From Candidatus Neomicrothrix sp. UBA7884 (GTDB taxonomy: Bacteria; Actinomycetota; Acidimicrobiia; Acidimicrobiales; MedAcidi-G1), in the NCBI GenBank assembly GCA_002501135.1, contig DLRQ01000045.1, positions 1-25,262 on the forward strand: a stretch of 25,262 nt of DNA. Direction: 5' to 3'. The position numbers and the translations under genes are program-made. The notes beneath the pieces were generated by a model. It was not told the origin of the DNA, searched no databases, and saw nothing but the letters and a program-made list of their open reading frames with translations. Positions 13,973 to 22,835 of this stretch are shown one piece after another (the stretch's first letter is position 1; every line of letters begins with the position of its first letter).

Positions 13973-14293
13973 TCAGGTCTGTTGGATCTTGATCTCGACG
14001 TCAACGCCTGCAGGCAGATCAAGACGCTGGAGCGAATCGATCGTCTTGGGCGACGGCTTCATGATGTCGAGAAGGCGCTTGTGGATGCGCATCTCGAAGT
14101 GCTCTCGTGAATCCTTGTCCTTGAAGGGCCCCCGGATGACCGTGTAGCGGTGCTTCTCGGTCGGAAGCGGCACCGGGCCACGGATGTCGGCCTGGGTGCG
14201 AAGGACGGTCTCGACGATCTTGCGTGTCGACTGATCGATCACCTCGTGATCGTAGGCCTTGAGCCGAATCCGGATCTTCTGGCCAGCTGGCAT
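13973..14293 (-). CDS. rpsJ: 30S ribosomal protein S10 (NusE)
   Basis: S10 is in the 30S head and, as NusE, pairs with NusB and NusG in antitermination and transcription-translation coupling. The 106 residues are family length: GQKIRIRLKAYDHEVIDQST, then RGPVPLPTEKHRYTVIRGPF (39-58), SREHFEMRIHKRLLDI and PAGVDVEIKI. It follows tuf by 13 bases with GGGA in that gap, so it is the last gene of the str unit. The stop is doubled (TGATAA). It normally heads the S10 operon just before rplC, but here it is separated from it by a plus-strand gene. Confidence 0.98.
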   Translation of the reverse strand: MPAGQKIRIRLKAYDHEVIDQSTRKIVETVLRTQADIRGPVPLPTEKHRYTVIRGPFKDKDSREHFEMRIHKRLLDIMKPSPKTIDSLQRLDLPAGVDVEIKIQQT

Positions 14294-14306
14294 CCGCTGA
14301 TCCCTG

Positions 14307-15497
14307 CTACTTGAGGATCTTGGTTACAGCGCCGGCGCCGACTGTGCGGCCACCTTCGCGGATGGCGAACCGGAGGCCGACGTCCATGGCGATCGGAGCA
14401 ATGAGCTCAACGGTCATGGTTGTGTTGTCGCCCGGCATGCACATCTCTACACCCTCGGCGAGGGCGATGTTGCCGGTAACGTCGGTGGTCCTGAAGTAGA
14501 ACTGCGGCCGGTAGTTAGAGAAGAACGGCTTATGGCGTCCACCCTCCTTGGTCGTCAGCACGTAGACCTCGGCCTCGAACTGGGTGTGCGGTGTGATCGA
14601 ACCTGGCTTGGCGAGGACCTGCCCACGCTGGACCTCGTCCTTGTCGATACCCCGTAGGAGTGCACCGATGTTGTCACCGGCTATTCCCTCGTCGAGCAGC
14701 TTGCGGAACATTTCAACACCGGTACATACCGTTGTCTGGGTGTCCTTGAGGCCGATGATTTCGATGTTGTCGCCGGTGTTCACCTTGCCCTGCTCGACAC
14801 GACCGGTGACGACAGTGCCACGACCGGTGATCGAGAACACGTCCTCGATGGGCATCAGGAACGGCTTGTCGACATCGCGGTCCGGCTGCGGGATAAAATC
14901 GTCGACCTGGCTCATGAGCTCAATGACCTGGTCGCCGGCGGCTTCGTCGCCCTCAAGGGCATTCAGGGCCGATACCCGTACCACGGGCGTGTCGTCTCCC
15001 GGGAAGTCGTACTCGTCGAGAAGCTCGCGGACCTCCATCTCGACCAATTCGAGGAGTTCCTCGTCATCGACCATGTCGCACTTGTTGAGAGCGACGATGA
15101 TCTTGGGCACACCCACCTGGCGGGCCAGCAGCACGTGCTCACGTGTCTGGGGCATGGGGCCATCGGCGGCTGACACGACCAGGATCGCACCGTCGACCTG
15201 GGCCGCACCGGTGATCATGTTCTTGATGTAGTCGGCGTGGCCGGGCATGTCGACGTGCGCGTAGTGGCGGTTCTCGGTCTCGTACTCGACGTGCGAGACG
15301 TTGATCGTGATTCCACGCTCACGCTCTTCGGGTGCCTTGTCGATGTTGTCGAACTCGGTGAATGCCGTTGAGTCGGGATCGCGGTCCGAAAGGACCTTGG
15401 TAATCGCCGCGGTAAGGGTTGTCTTACCGTGATCGATGTGTCCCATCGTGCCGACATTTACGTGTGGCTTGTTGCGTTCAAACTGGGCCTTGGCCAT
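14307..15497 (-). CDS. tuf: Translation elongation factor EF-Tu
   Basis: EF-Tu carries aminoacyl-tRNA to the ribosomal A site in its GTP form. The 396 residues are family length. The P-loop GHIDHGKT is at 19-26, NKCD at 138-141, and the C-terminal GGRTVGAGAVTKILK closes domain III. The G3 motif reads DMPGH (83-87): the catalytic His87 is kept but the usual Cys of DCPGH is Met84. AAGGAAG precedes the ATG. It lies 43 bases after fusA and 13 before rpsJ. No second tuf copy is in the window. Confidence 0.98.
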   Translation of the reverse strand: MAKAQFERNKPHVNVGTMGHIDHGKTTLTAAITKVLSDRDPDSTAFTEFDNIDKAPEERERGITINVSHVEYETENRHYAHVDMPGHADYIKNMITGAAQVDGAILVVSAADGPMPQTREHVLLARQVGVPKIIVALNKCDMVDDEELLELVEMEVRELLDEYDFPGDDTPVVRVSALNALEGDEAAGDQVIELMSQVDDFIPQPDRDVDKPFLMPIEDVFSITGRGTVVTGRVEQGKVNTGDNIEIIGLKDTQTTVCTGVEMFRKLLDEGIAGDNIGALLRGIDKDEVQRGQVLAKPGSITPHTQFEAEVYVLTTKEGGRHKPFFSNYRPQFYFRTTDVTGNIALAEGVEMCMPGDNTTMTVELIAPIAMDVGLRFAIREGGRTVGAGAVTKILK

Positions 15498-15540
15498 GAC
15501 TCTTCCTTGGATTTGTGTTTCTGGTTCTTCTGCTCAGTGG

Positions 15541-17628
15541 TCATTCACCGCGTATGCGGCTCACGATTTCTTCCTGCACCGACCCTGGTGTCTGCTGATA
15601 TGAGTCGAATTGCATGGTGTAGGTCGCGCGCCCCTGGGTGCGCGAACGCAGATCGGTAGCGTACCCGAACATCTCGGACAACGGTACCTGTGCGCTCACC
15701 ACCTGGTTTCCACTCCGGGCCTCCATCTGGCCGACCCTGCCGCGTCGGGAGTTGAGGTCGCCGACTACGTCACCCATGTACTCCTCTGGGGTCACCACCT
15801 CGACGCCCATGACGGGCTCGAGTAGAACCGGCTTGGCCAGGCGGACGACCTCACGGAACCAGGCCTGTGCCGCGATCTTGAAGGCCATCTCAGACGAGTC
15901 GACATCGTGTGACTTCCCGTCGTTGAGGCTCACCTTCATCCCCAGCAGGGGGAATCCGGCAAGAACTCCACCGGTCATGGCCGACTGGATGCCTGCGTTC
16001 ACGGACGGGATGTACTCCTTGGGCACACGGCCACCCCTGATGTTGTCCTCGAACATGTAGGTCTCGTCGTCTTCGCTCCAGGGAGCGATCGAGGCAACGA
16101 TCTCAGCGAACTGTCCGGAACCGCCGGTCTGCTTCTTGTGCGTGTAGCGGTGGTCGGTGACCTCTCTGGTGATCGTCTCACGGTAGGCCACCTGCGGCTT
16201 GCCGACGTTGGCATCCACCCTGAACTCGCGTTTCATACGATCGACCAGCACCTCGAGGTGAAGTTCACCCATGCCTCCGATGATCGTCTGTCCGGTGTCC
16301 TCGTCGCTCTTGACAGTGAAGGTTGGGTCCTCCTCGGCCAACGCTCCGAGCGCCTTGCCCATCTTGTCCTGATCGGCCTTGGAGCGTGGCTCGACTGCGA
16401 CGTGGATGACGGGCAGGGGAAACTCCAGCTGCTCAAGCACGATCGGGTGGTCCGGTGCACAGAGGGTGTCTCCGGTTCGGGTGTTCTTGAGGCCAATGCC
16501 CGCCACGATGTCTCCGGCACGGACGTCGTCGCGGTCCTCGCGGTCGTTGGCGTGCATCTCGAGGATCCGGCCAATCCGTTCCTTGGAACCGGTACGGGCA
16601 TTGAGCACCGCCGATCCCTTGTCGAGGGTGCCGCTGTAGGCCCGGAAGTAGATGAGCTTGCCGACGTGGGGGTCGGTCATGATCTTGAATGCAAGGGCAG
16701 CAAACGGCTCGTCGTCATCTGCGACCCGCTCGACCGTGTCGCCGGTGCGTGGGTGGACTCCCTCTACCGGGGGCAGGTCCAGGGGCGACGGAAGGTATCC
16801 GACCACCGCGTCCAACAGTGGCTGGACTCCCTTGTTCTTGAATGCCGAGCCCGTGAGGATCGGCACGCAGTCACCTGAAATCGTTCCAGAGCGCAGCGCA
16901 GAGCGAATATCCGATGGGGTGATCTGCTCCTCGGCAACAAACTTCTCGAGGATGTTCTCATCGAACTCGGACAGGCAATCAATCAACTCGCTGTGGTACT
17001 CCTCAGCCGATTCGACCATGTCCTCGGGGATGTCCACGACGTCCCACGAAGCACCGAGGTCCTCGCTCTGCCACACGAGGGCATTCATCTCGACAAGGTC
17101 GACCACACCGGCGAATCCGGCCTCGGCACCAATCGGCAGCTGAACCACCGCCGCGTTGCAACCCAACCGCTCGCGGATGGTCCCCAACACGAAGTAGAAG
17201 TCGGCACCCGTGCGGTCCATCTTGTTGATGAAGCACATGCGTGGAACGGCGTACTTGTCAGCCTGGCGCCAGACGGTCTCGGTCTGGGGCTCTACGCCGG
17301 CAACCCCGTCGAACACGGCCACGGCGCCGTCAAGCACACGAAGTGAACGCTCCACCTCAACGGTGAAGTCGACGTGGCCGGGGGTGTCGATGATGTTCAC
17401 CCTGTGGTCGTTCCAGAAACAGCTCGTTGCAGCCGAGGTAATGGTGATGCCCCGCTCCTGCTCCTGTTCCATCCAGTCCATGGTGGCGGCACCGTCGTGA
17501 ACCTCGCCGATCTTGTAGTTGACCCCGGTGTAGTAGAGGATTCGCTCGGTGGTCGTGGTCTTGCCCGCGTCGATATGGGCCATGATCCCGATGTTGCGGG
17601 TCTTTACAAGTGGGTGTCGCTCGGCCAT
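15541..17628 (-). CDS. fusA: Translation elongation factor EF-G
   Basis: EF-G is the GTPase that drives translocation and, with RRF, ribosome recycling. The 695 residues cover all five domains: AHIDAGKT (17-24), DTPGH (81-85) and NKMD (135-138) in the G domain, and HRYTHKKQTGGSGQFAEIV opening domain IV, followed by GMKVSLNDGKSHDVDSSEMA. It is the standard str-operon form, flanked by rpsG and tuf. The ATG has only a weak GAGATACTGA purine run upstream, although the 143-base rpsG-fusA spacer is long for this cluster. Confidence 0.98.
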   Translation of the reverse strand: MAERHPLVKTRNIGIMAHIDAGKTTTTERILYYTGVNYKIGEVHDGAATMDWMEQEQERGITITSAATSCFWNDHRVNIIDTPGHVDFTVEVERSLRVLDGAVAVFDGVAGVEPQTETVWRQADKYAVPRMCFINKMDRTGADFYFVLGTIRERLGCNAAVVQLPIGAEAGFAGVVDLVEMNALVWQSEDLGASWDVVDIPEDMVESAEEYHSELIDCLSEFDENILEKFVAEEQITPSDIRSALRSGTISGDCVPILTGSAFKNKGVQPLLDAVVGYLPSPLDLPPVEGVHPRTGDTVERVADDDEPFAALAFKIMTDPHVGKLIYFRAYSGTLDKGSAVLNARTGSKERIGRILEMHANDREDRDDVRAGDIVAGIGLKNTRTGDTLCAPDHPIVLEQLEFPLPVIHVAVEPRSKADQDKMGKALGALAEEDPTFTVKSDEDTGQTIIGGMGELHLEVLVDRMKREFRVDANVGKPQVAYRETITREVTDHRYTHKKQTGGSGQFAEIVASIAPWSEDDETYMFEDNIRGGRVPKEYIPSVNAGIQSAMTGGVLAGFPLLGMKVSLNDGKSHDVDSSEMAFKIAAQAWFREVVRLAKPVLLEPVMGVEVVTPEEYMGDVVGDLNSRRGRVGQMEARSGNQVVSAQVPLSEMFGYATDLRSRTQGRATYTMQFDSYQQTPGSVQEEIVSRIRGE

Positions 17629-17666
17629 ATCAGTATCTCGATGCTTGGTTGTTCAGATCTTGGTCC

Positions 17667-17682
17667 GGGCCCGCGTGGGCCC
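17667..17682 (-). repeat. GGGCCC stem-loop in the rpsG-fusA spacer
   Basis: Two GGGCCC copies separated by four bases form a 6-bp GC stem about 40 bases upstream of the fusA start, inside the 143-base rpsG-fusA spacer. The spacer holds no gene and no convincing promoter. The hairpin could affect fusA expression or RNA stability; this is inference. Confidence 0.35.
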
Positions 17683-17771
17683 TCTGGTGTTTCTGGTACA
17701 CCCGTGGTTTCGCCTTCGTGACTACCCCTACGGCGGCACGGACTCTGGCCCGCGCTAGACCCCGGGGTGGT

Positions 17772-18242
17772 TCACCAGCGGTAGTGGGCGAACGCCTTGT
17801 TTGCCTCGGCCATCTTGTGAAGGTCCTCGCGGCGCTTCACCGAGGCACCGATGCCGTTGGAGGCATCCATGATCTCATTAGCCAGACGCTCAGCCATCGT
17901 GGGCTCACGACGGTCACGCGAGTAGTTCACAAGCCACCGGACGGCCAGGGTGTTGGCACGGCGCGGGCGAACCTCGACGGGAACCTGGTAGGTGGCACCG
18001 CCTACACGACGGCTTCGGACCTCGAGCTGAGGCCGGACATTCTCGATGGCACGCTTCAGGGTGCCGACCGGCTCACTACCGGTCTTGGACTCGACCATCG
18101 TCATCGACGAGTAGACGATTCGCTCCGCTGTGGAGCGCTTGCCCTTCTGGAGAACCTTGTTCACCAACTGGGTAATCGCAACCGACCGGTAGACCGGATC
18201 GGGGGTCAGTTCGCGGCGTACCGCTGGGCCCTTGCGTGGCAC
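17772..18242 (-). CDS. rpsG: 30S ribosomal protein S7
   Basis: S7 nucleates assembly of the 30S head and contacts the E-site tRNA. In E. coli it represses part of the str operon. The 156 residues are family length: MPRKGPAVRRELTPDPVYRS, VNKVLQKGKRSTAERIVYSS, RVGGATYQVPVEVRPRRANT (77-96) and the C-terminal MAEANKAFAHYRW. The start is GTG, with AGAAGG 6 bases upstream. It lies 2 bases after the rpsL stop. Confidence 0.98.
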   Translation of the reverse strand: MPRKGPAVRRELTPDPVYRSVAITQLVNKVLQKGKRSTAERIVYSSMTMVESKTGSEPVGTLKRAIENVRPQLEVRSRRVGGATYQVPVEVRPRRANTLAVRWLVNYSRDRREPTMAERLANEIMDASNGIGASVKRREDLHKMAEANKAFAHYRW

Positions 18243-18244
18243 GA

Positions 18245-18616
18245 TCAGCCTTCTTTCTTGGCGCCGTAGCGGCTTCGGGCCTGACGGCGCTGGCTTACAC
18301 CTGAGGTGTCAAGGGTTCCACGGACGACCTTGTAGCGGACACCGGGAAGGTCCTTCACACGGCCGCCACGGACAAGAACAATCGAGTGTTCCTGGAGGTT
18401 GTGGCCCTCACCCGGGATGTAGGCGGTGATCTCTGCACCGCTGGTCAGCCGGACACGGGCCACCTTGCGCAGGGCCGAGTTCGGCTTCTTCGGAGTTGTC
18501 GTGTACACCCTCGTGCAGACGCCGCGGCGCTGGGGTGCGCCCTTGAGGGCCGGGGTGGCCTCCTTGCGACGCTTTGAAGAACGGCCCTTTCGGACCAGCT
18601 GCTGAATTGTGGGCAC
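18245..18616 (-). CDS. rpsL: 30S ribosomal protein S12
   Basis: S12 lies at the decoding centre and controls accuracy. The 123 residues include MPTIQQLVRKGRSSKRRKE, the PTTTPKKPNSALRKVARVRL-type decoding loop (here YTTTPKKPNSALRK, 38-51), PGEGHNLQEHS and GGRVKDLPGVRYK. Lys43 and Lys88, the classic streptomycin-resistance positions, are both wild type. It starts with GTG, with GAGGT upstream. It is the first gene after rpoC, with a 161-base spacer that holds its likely promoter. Confidence 0.98.
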   Translation of the reverse strand: MPTIQQLVRKGRSSKRRKEATPALKGAPQRRGVCTRVYTTTPKKPNSALRKVARVRLTSGAEITAYIPGEGHNLQEHSIVLVRGGRVKDLPGVRYKVVRGTLDTSGVSQRRQARSRYGAKKEG

Positions 18617-18671
18617 TTGTCTACCTCGTTGCGGAACCCGTACAGGTCCCTGAATGGAGAAACTCGAAACA

Positions 18672-18683
18672 TCGCCGCGGCGA
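18672..18683. repeat. 12-base palindrome in the rpsL leader
   Basis: TCGCCGCGGCGA is a perfect palindrome lying between the candidate rpsL promoter and the gene, about 56 bases upstream of the GTG start. It could be a protein-binding site or a tight RNA turn. With GC-rich background a chance origin is possible. Confidence 0.3.
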
Positions 18684-18712
18684 CACTGGGGTCACACCGC
18701 AGCCAGCGCTTG

Positions 18713-18742
18713 AGTCTACGGGTGGAAAAACGCTACTCACAA
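18713..18742 (-). promoter_or_regulatory. Candidate promoter for rpsL-rpsG-fusA-tuf-rpsJ
   Basis: On the minus strand TTGTGA (18737-18742) and TAGACT (18713-18718) are separated by 18 bases; each matches its consensus hexamer at 4 of 6 positions, and the -10 fits TANNNT. A short T-run lies in the spacer. The predicted leader is about 90 bases. It lies in the 161-base rpoC-rpsL spacer, where a str promoter is expected. No strong terminator for rpoC is visible, so read-through is probable. Confidence 0.45.
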
Positions 18743-18777
18743 GCGCGACCCGCAAGACATGCCGCTGAGACCTTCAC

Positions 18778-21700
18778 TCAACCGACCTCTGGTGACTCTG
18801 CGGGGGCAGCGGTGGCCAGGTCGATTACATCGGCCTCGTAGGCACCCTCGAACTCGTCGCCCGAGATCGCCTCGACGGCGCCAAGCTGGTCGGTCTGGCC
18901 GGCCAGCCACTGTGCAAGGTCCTGTTCCTCGTCAGCTGACGAGTAGAAGTCCATTGGCTTGTAGTCGGGAGCATGCGTGGCCACTCGGCGGTATCTCTCC
19001 ATGCCGGTACCCGCCGGCACCAGCTTGCCGATGATGATGTTCTCCTTCAGGCCGACGAGCTTGTCGCTCTTGCACTCGATGGCCGCCTCAGTCAGAACCC
19101 GGGTGGTCTCCTGGAAGGATGCCGCTGAGAGCCACGAGTCGGTCGCCAGCGAGGCTTTCGTTATACCCATCAGCTCAGGGCGGCCCTCAGCGGGCCGCTT
19201 GCTCTCGGTCACGAGCTGCCTGTTGGTCTCGGCAAATACTCGCTGGTCAACCTGTTCACCAGGAAGGAAGTCGGACTCACCGGGGTCGTTGATCTTCACC
19301 CGACGGGTCATCTGCCGAACGATCAACTCGATGTGCTTGTCGTGAATAGACACACCCTGGTCCCGATAGACCTTCTGGACCTCTTCGACGAGGTACTGCT
19401 GGGTTTCACGAACACCCTTGATCTCCAGCAGTTCCTTGGGATCTCGCGGACCCTCGACAATGGCGTCACCGGCCCGGACCTCCTGCCCGTCGGTTACCTC
19501 CAACCGGGGGGCGCCCTGGATGGTGTAGACCTCTTCGGTACCGTCGTCGGCAACTACGGCAACCTCACGGCCCCTGCCCTCGTCCTCGCCGATCCGGACA
19601 ACTCCGGAGATGCGGGTGAGCGTGGCCTTACCCTTGGGGGTACGGGCCTCGAACAACTCCACGACCCTCGGCAAACCACCGGCAATGTCCTTGCCGACCA
19701 CGCCACCGGTGTGGAAGGTACGCATCGTGAGCTGGGTGCCCGGTTCGCCGATTGACTGTGCAGCTATCACGCCGACCGCCTCGCCCACCTCGATGGGCTT
19801 ACCGGTCGCCAGAGACATGCCGTAACAGGCAGCCGAGACGCCGACGGCGGAGTCGTCGGTGAGTGGGGAGAGCACCCTCACACGCTCGACCGAAGGGTCG
19901 TCGCGCAGGGTCACGAGCTCACCCTCGCCGACGATGGTGCCGGCAGGCATGGTCGAACCGTCAGACAACTCGACGTCGTCGGCCAGCGTGCGGCTGTAGA
20001 GCCGGTTCTCGATGTAGTAGCGCTTCCCGGGCTCGTCATCTCGAACGCCGTCGATCCAGACACCACGCACCGGTCCGTCGGCCTCAAACGGGTCGTACTC
20101 GTTGATGATCAACTCCTGGGAGACATCGACGAGGCGACGGGTCAGGTAGCCCGAGTCGGCGGTACGCAGAGCGGTGTCGACGAGGCCCTTTCTTGCTCCC
20201 GGCGTGGCGATGAAGTACTCGAGCATCGTCAGGCCCTCGCGGAAGTTGGACTTGATCGGGCGGGGAATCATGTCACCACGGGGGTTGGCCACCAGCCCAC
20301 GCATACCCGCGATCTGGCGGACCTGCATCATGTTCCCACGGGCACCCGACTTGACCATGATGTCGATCGGGTTGAACTCCTGGGCCTCGAGGGACTCGAC
20401 CATGCGCTCGGTCACCTCAGCGGTGGCCTTGTTCCAGATCTCGACCTCTTTCTGGCGTCGCTCGCCGTCGGTGATGATGCCGCGGCGGAACTGCGCGTCG
20501 ACCTTCTCGGCGTCCTTTTCGTGACGATCCAAGATGGCCTGCTTCTCGACCGGTGTACGGACGTCGTCGATCGACACGGTGAGGCCCGATCTTGTGGCGT
20601 ACTTGAAGCAGACGTCCTTGAGAAGGTCAAGGCTGATCGACACGTCCTTCTTCGGGTAGTGGCGGGCCAGATCGTCGACGAGGACCCCCATTTCCTTCTT
20701 GTCGACCTGGCGGTTGACGAAGCCAAAACCGGCCGGGAAGGCCTCGTTCAGGATCACCCGACCGGGTGTTGTGGTCTTCCAGACGGCAGGTGAGCCGTTG
20801 GCGGCGGTCTCCACCATGTCCGGGTACTCGTCGGAGCGGTACTGGATGCGGGCGTGGAGATGCACAGACCCGTCCTCGAGCGCGCGCTCGAGTTCGTCGA
20901 TCCGGCGATAGACCCTCCCCTCGCCGACGGCCCCGTCGGCCTCGTCGGTCAGGTAGAAGGCGCCGATGATCATGTCCTGTGTGGGCGTCACGAGCGGTCG
21001 GCCGTGTGCCGGACTCAACACGTTGTTGGCCGACAGCATCAGCACCCGGGCCTCGGCCTGGGCCTCGGCTGACAGCGGAAGGTGGACAGCCATCTGGTCG
21101 CCATCGAAGTCGGCGTTGAAGGCGGTACAGACCAGCGGGTGGATCTGGATTGCCTTGCCCTCGACCAGCACCGGCTCAAAGGCCTGAATACCCAGACGGT
21201 GCAGGGTAGGTGCACGGTTCAACAGCACCGGATGTTCCCTGATCACGTCGTCGAGAACGTTCCAGACCTCTGGCTTGCGTCGCTCGACCATGCGCTTGGC
21301 CGACTTGATGTTCTGTGCGACCTCCTCGTCGACCAACTTCTTCATCACGAAGGGCTTGAACAGCTCGAGTGCCATGATCTTGGGCAGCCCGCACTGATGG
21401 AACTTGAGGGTCGGACCGGCCACGATGACTGAACGGCCCGAGTAGTCGACGCGCTTGCCGAGCAGGTTCTGACGGAACCGACCCTGCTTGCCCTTAAGCA
21501 TGTCAGAGAGCGACTTCAGCGGACGGTTCCCCGGCCCGGTGACGGGTCGCCCACGGCGACCGTTGTCGAACAGGGCGTCGACGGCCTCCTGCAACATGCG
21601 CTTTTCGTTGTTCACGATGATCTCGGGCGCACCCAGATCGAGCAGCCTCTTGAGCCGGTTGTTGCGGTTGATTACGCGTCGGTACAGGTCGTTCAGGTCG

Positions 21701-22770
21701 GACGTAGCGAAACGACCACCGTCGAGCTGAACCATCGGCCGCAACTCGGGTGGAATCACCGGGACCACATCGAGGATCATCGCCCTCGGCTCGTTGGCAC
21801 GCCGCCCGTACTTGTCGCGTCGGTTGAATGCAGCCACGATCTTGAGGCGCTTAATGGCCTTCTGCATTCGCTGGGCAGAGAGCGGCTTTTGACCCTCGGG
21901 AGGATCAATCATCGCCCGGAGCTTGACCTCTTCGTCGTCGAAGTCGATCTTGTCGATCAGCTGCGCCAACGCATCGGCGCCCATTCCGCCCTCGAAGTAG
22001 TCACCCCAGCGGTCAACCAGCTCACGCCAGAGCAGATCGTCGTCGATGATCTGGCGCGCGAACAGGGTGCTGAATTCGTCCCACGCCCTGTTCAGGACGT
22101 CGAGCTCGGTCTCGTACTGCTCGCGGATGAAGGCCAGGTCCTTGTCGGCTGCCCGCTGTCGGGCACGCAGATCGGTGTCCTTGGCGTCCTCGGCCTCGAG
22201 TTGAGCCAACTCGGCCTCGAGGTCCTCCTGGCGGCGGTCAAGCTCGCGGTCACGCTCCTCCTCGATGGCGGTGCGCTCCTCGACAAGTTCCTCCTCGAGC
22301 TGGGGGAGGTCCTCGTGACGCTTCTCCTCGTCGACCCAGACCACGAGGCTGGCAGCGAAGTAGATGACCTTCTCCAGCTGCTTGGCCTTGAGCTCCTCAC
22401 GGGGCTCGGTGCCCATCAGCAGGTACGCCAACCAGGACCTGGTTCCACGCAGATACCAGATATGAACAGCCGGTGCCGCCAACTCGATGTGGCCCATGCG
22501 TTCACGCCGGACCTTTGAACGCGTCACCTCGACCCCGCAGCGCTCACAGATGATTCCCTTGAAGCGGACGCGCTTGTACTTGCCGCAGTAGCACTCCCAG
22601 TCCTTGGTGGGACCGAAGATCTTCTCGCAGAAGAGCCCATCCTTTTCAGGCTTGAGCGTGCGGTAGTTGATGGTCTCCGGCTTCTTCACCTCACCGTTGG
22701 ACCACATGCGTATGCCGTCGGCGGTGGCTAGGCCAATCCGAAGCTGGTCGAAATCGTTGACGTCGAGCAC
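18778..22770 (-). CDS. rpoC: DNA-directed RNA polymerase subunit beta'
   Basis: Beta' supplies the catalytic magnesium site and clamp of RNA polymerase. The 1330 residues fit the actinobacterial size. The N-terminal zinc finger has Cys60, Cys62, Cys75 and Cys78. A Glu/Arg-rich coiled-coil insertion covers roughly residues 145-230. The catalytic NADFDGDQM has Asp554, Asp556 and Asp558. The bridge-helix region reads GARGNMMQVRQIAGMRGLV, and the trigger loop follows SIGEPGTQLTMRTFHTGG. The second zinc site is damaged: Pro894, a non-Cys residue near 970 and Ser979 stand where Cys is normal, leaving only Cys982. It starts with GTG, with AGGAAG upstream, 65 bases after rpoB. Confidence 0.98.
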   Translation of the reverse strand: MLDVNDFDQLRIGLATADGIRMWSNGEVKKPETINYRTLKPEKDGLFCEKIFGPTKDWECYCGKYKRVRFKGIICERCGVEVTRSKVRRERMGHIELAAPAVHIWYLRGTRSWLAYLLMGTEPREELKAKQLEKVIYFAASLVVWVDEEKRHEDLPQLEEELVEERTAIEEERDRELDRRQEDLEAELAQLEAEDAKDTDLRARQRAADKDLAFIREQYETELDVLNRAWDEFSTLFARQIIDDDLLWRELVDRWGDYFEGGMGADALAQLIDKIDFDDEEVKLRAMIDPPEGQKPLSAQRMQKAIKRLKIVAAFNRRDKYGRRANEPRAMILDVVPVIPPELRPMVQLDGGRFATSDLNDLYRRVINRNNRLKRLLDLGAPEIIVNNEKRMLQEAVDALFDNGRRGRPVTGPGNRPLKSLSDMLKGKQGRFRQNLLGKRVDYSGRSVIVAGPTLKFHQCGLPKIMALELFKPFVMKKLVDEEVAQNIKSAKRMVERRKPEVWNVLDDVIREHPVLLNRAPTLHRLGIQAFEPVLVEGKAIQIHPLVCTAFNADFDGDQMAVHLPLSAEAQAEARVLMLSANNVLSPAHGRPLVTPTQDMIIGAFYLTDEADGAVGEGRVYRRIDELERALEDGSVHLHARIQYRSDEYPDMVETAANGSPAVWKTTTPGRVILNEAFPAGFGFVNRQVDKKEMGVLVDDLARHYPKKDVSISLDLLKDVCFKYATRSGLTVSIDDVRTPVEKQAILDRHEKDAEKVDAQFRRGIITDGERRQKEVEIWNKATAEVTERMVESLEAQEFNPIDIMVKSGARGNMMQVRQIAGMRGLVANPRGDMIPRPIKSNFREGLTMLEYFIATPGARKGLVDTALRTADSGYLTRRLVDVSQELIINEYDPFEADGPVRGVWIDGVRDDEPGKRYYIENRLYSRTLADDVELSDGSTMPAGTIVGEGELVTLRDDPSVERVRVLSPLTDDSAVGVSAACYGMSLATGKPIEVGEAVGVIAAQSIGEPGTQLTMRTFHTGGVVGKDIAGGLPRVVELFEARTPKGKATLTRISGVVRIGEDEGRGREVAVVADDGTEEVYTIQGAPRLEVTDGQEVRAGDAIVEGPRDPKELLEIKGVRETQQYLVEEVQKVYRDQGVSIHDKHIELIVRQMTRRVKINDPGESDFLPGEQVDQRVFAETNRQLVTESKRPAEGRPELMGITKASLATDSWLSAASFQETTRVLTEAAIECKSDKLVGLKENIIIGKLVPAGTGMERYRRVATHAPDYKPMDFYSSADEEQDLAQWLAGQTDQLGAVEAISGDEFEGAYEADVIDLATAAPAESPEVG

Positions 22771-22835
22771 TCGTCTACTTCCTACGTCTTGTCACTGGGT
22801 ACATGTCACTAACTAGCGGTCTGAACTTGGATTGA

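Noticed and set aside
13045..14110. Alternative plus-strand frame (13283-14110) crossing the permease end and rpsJ
   Set aside because: It is out of frame with the permease, runs through the terminator hairpin and is antisense to rpsJ; no family similarity.
14584..15231. A 215-codon open frame antisense to tuf
   Set aside because: Typical of GC-rich coding DNA read backwards; EF-Tu on the minus strand is certain.
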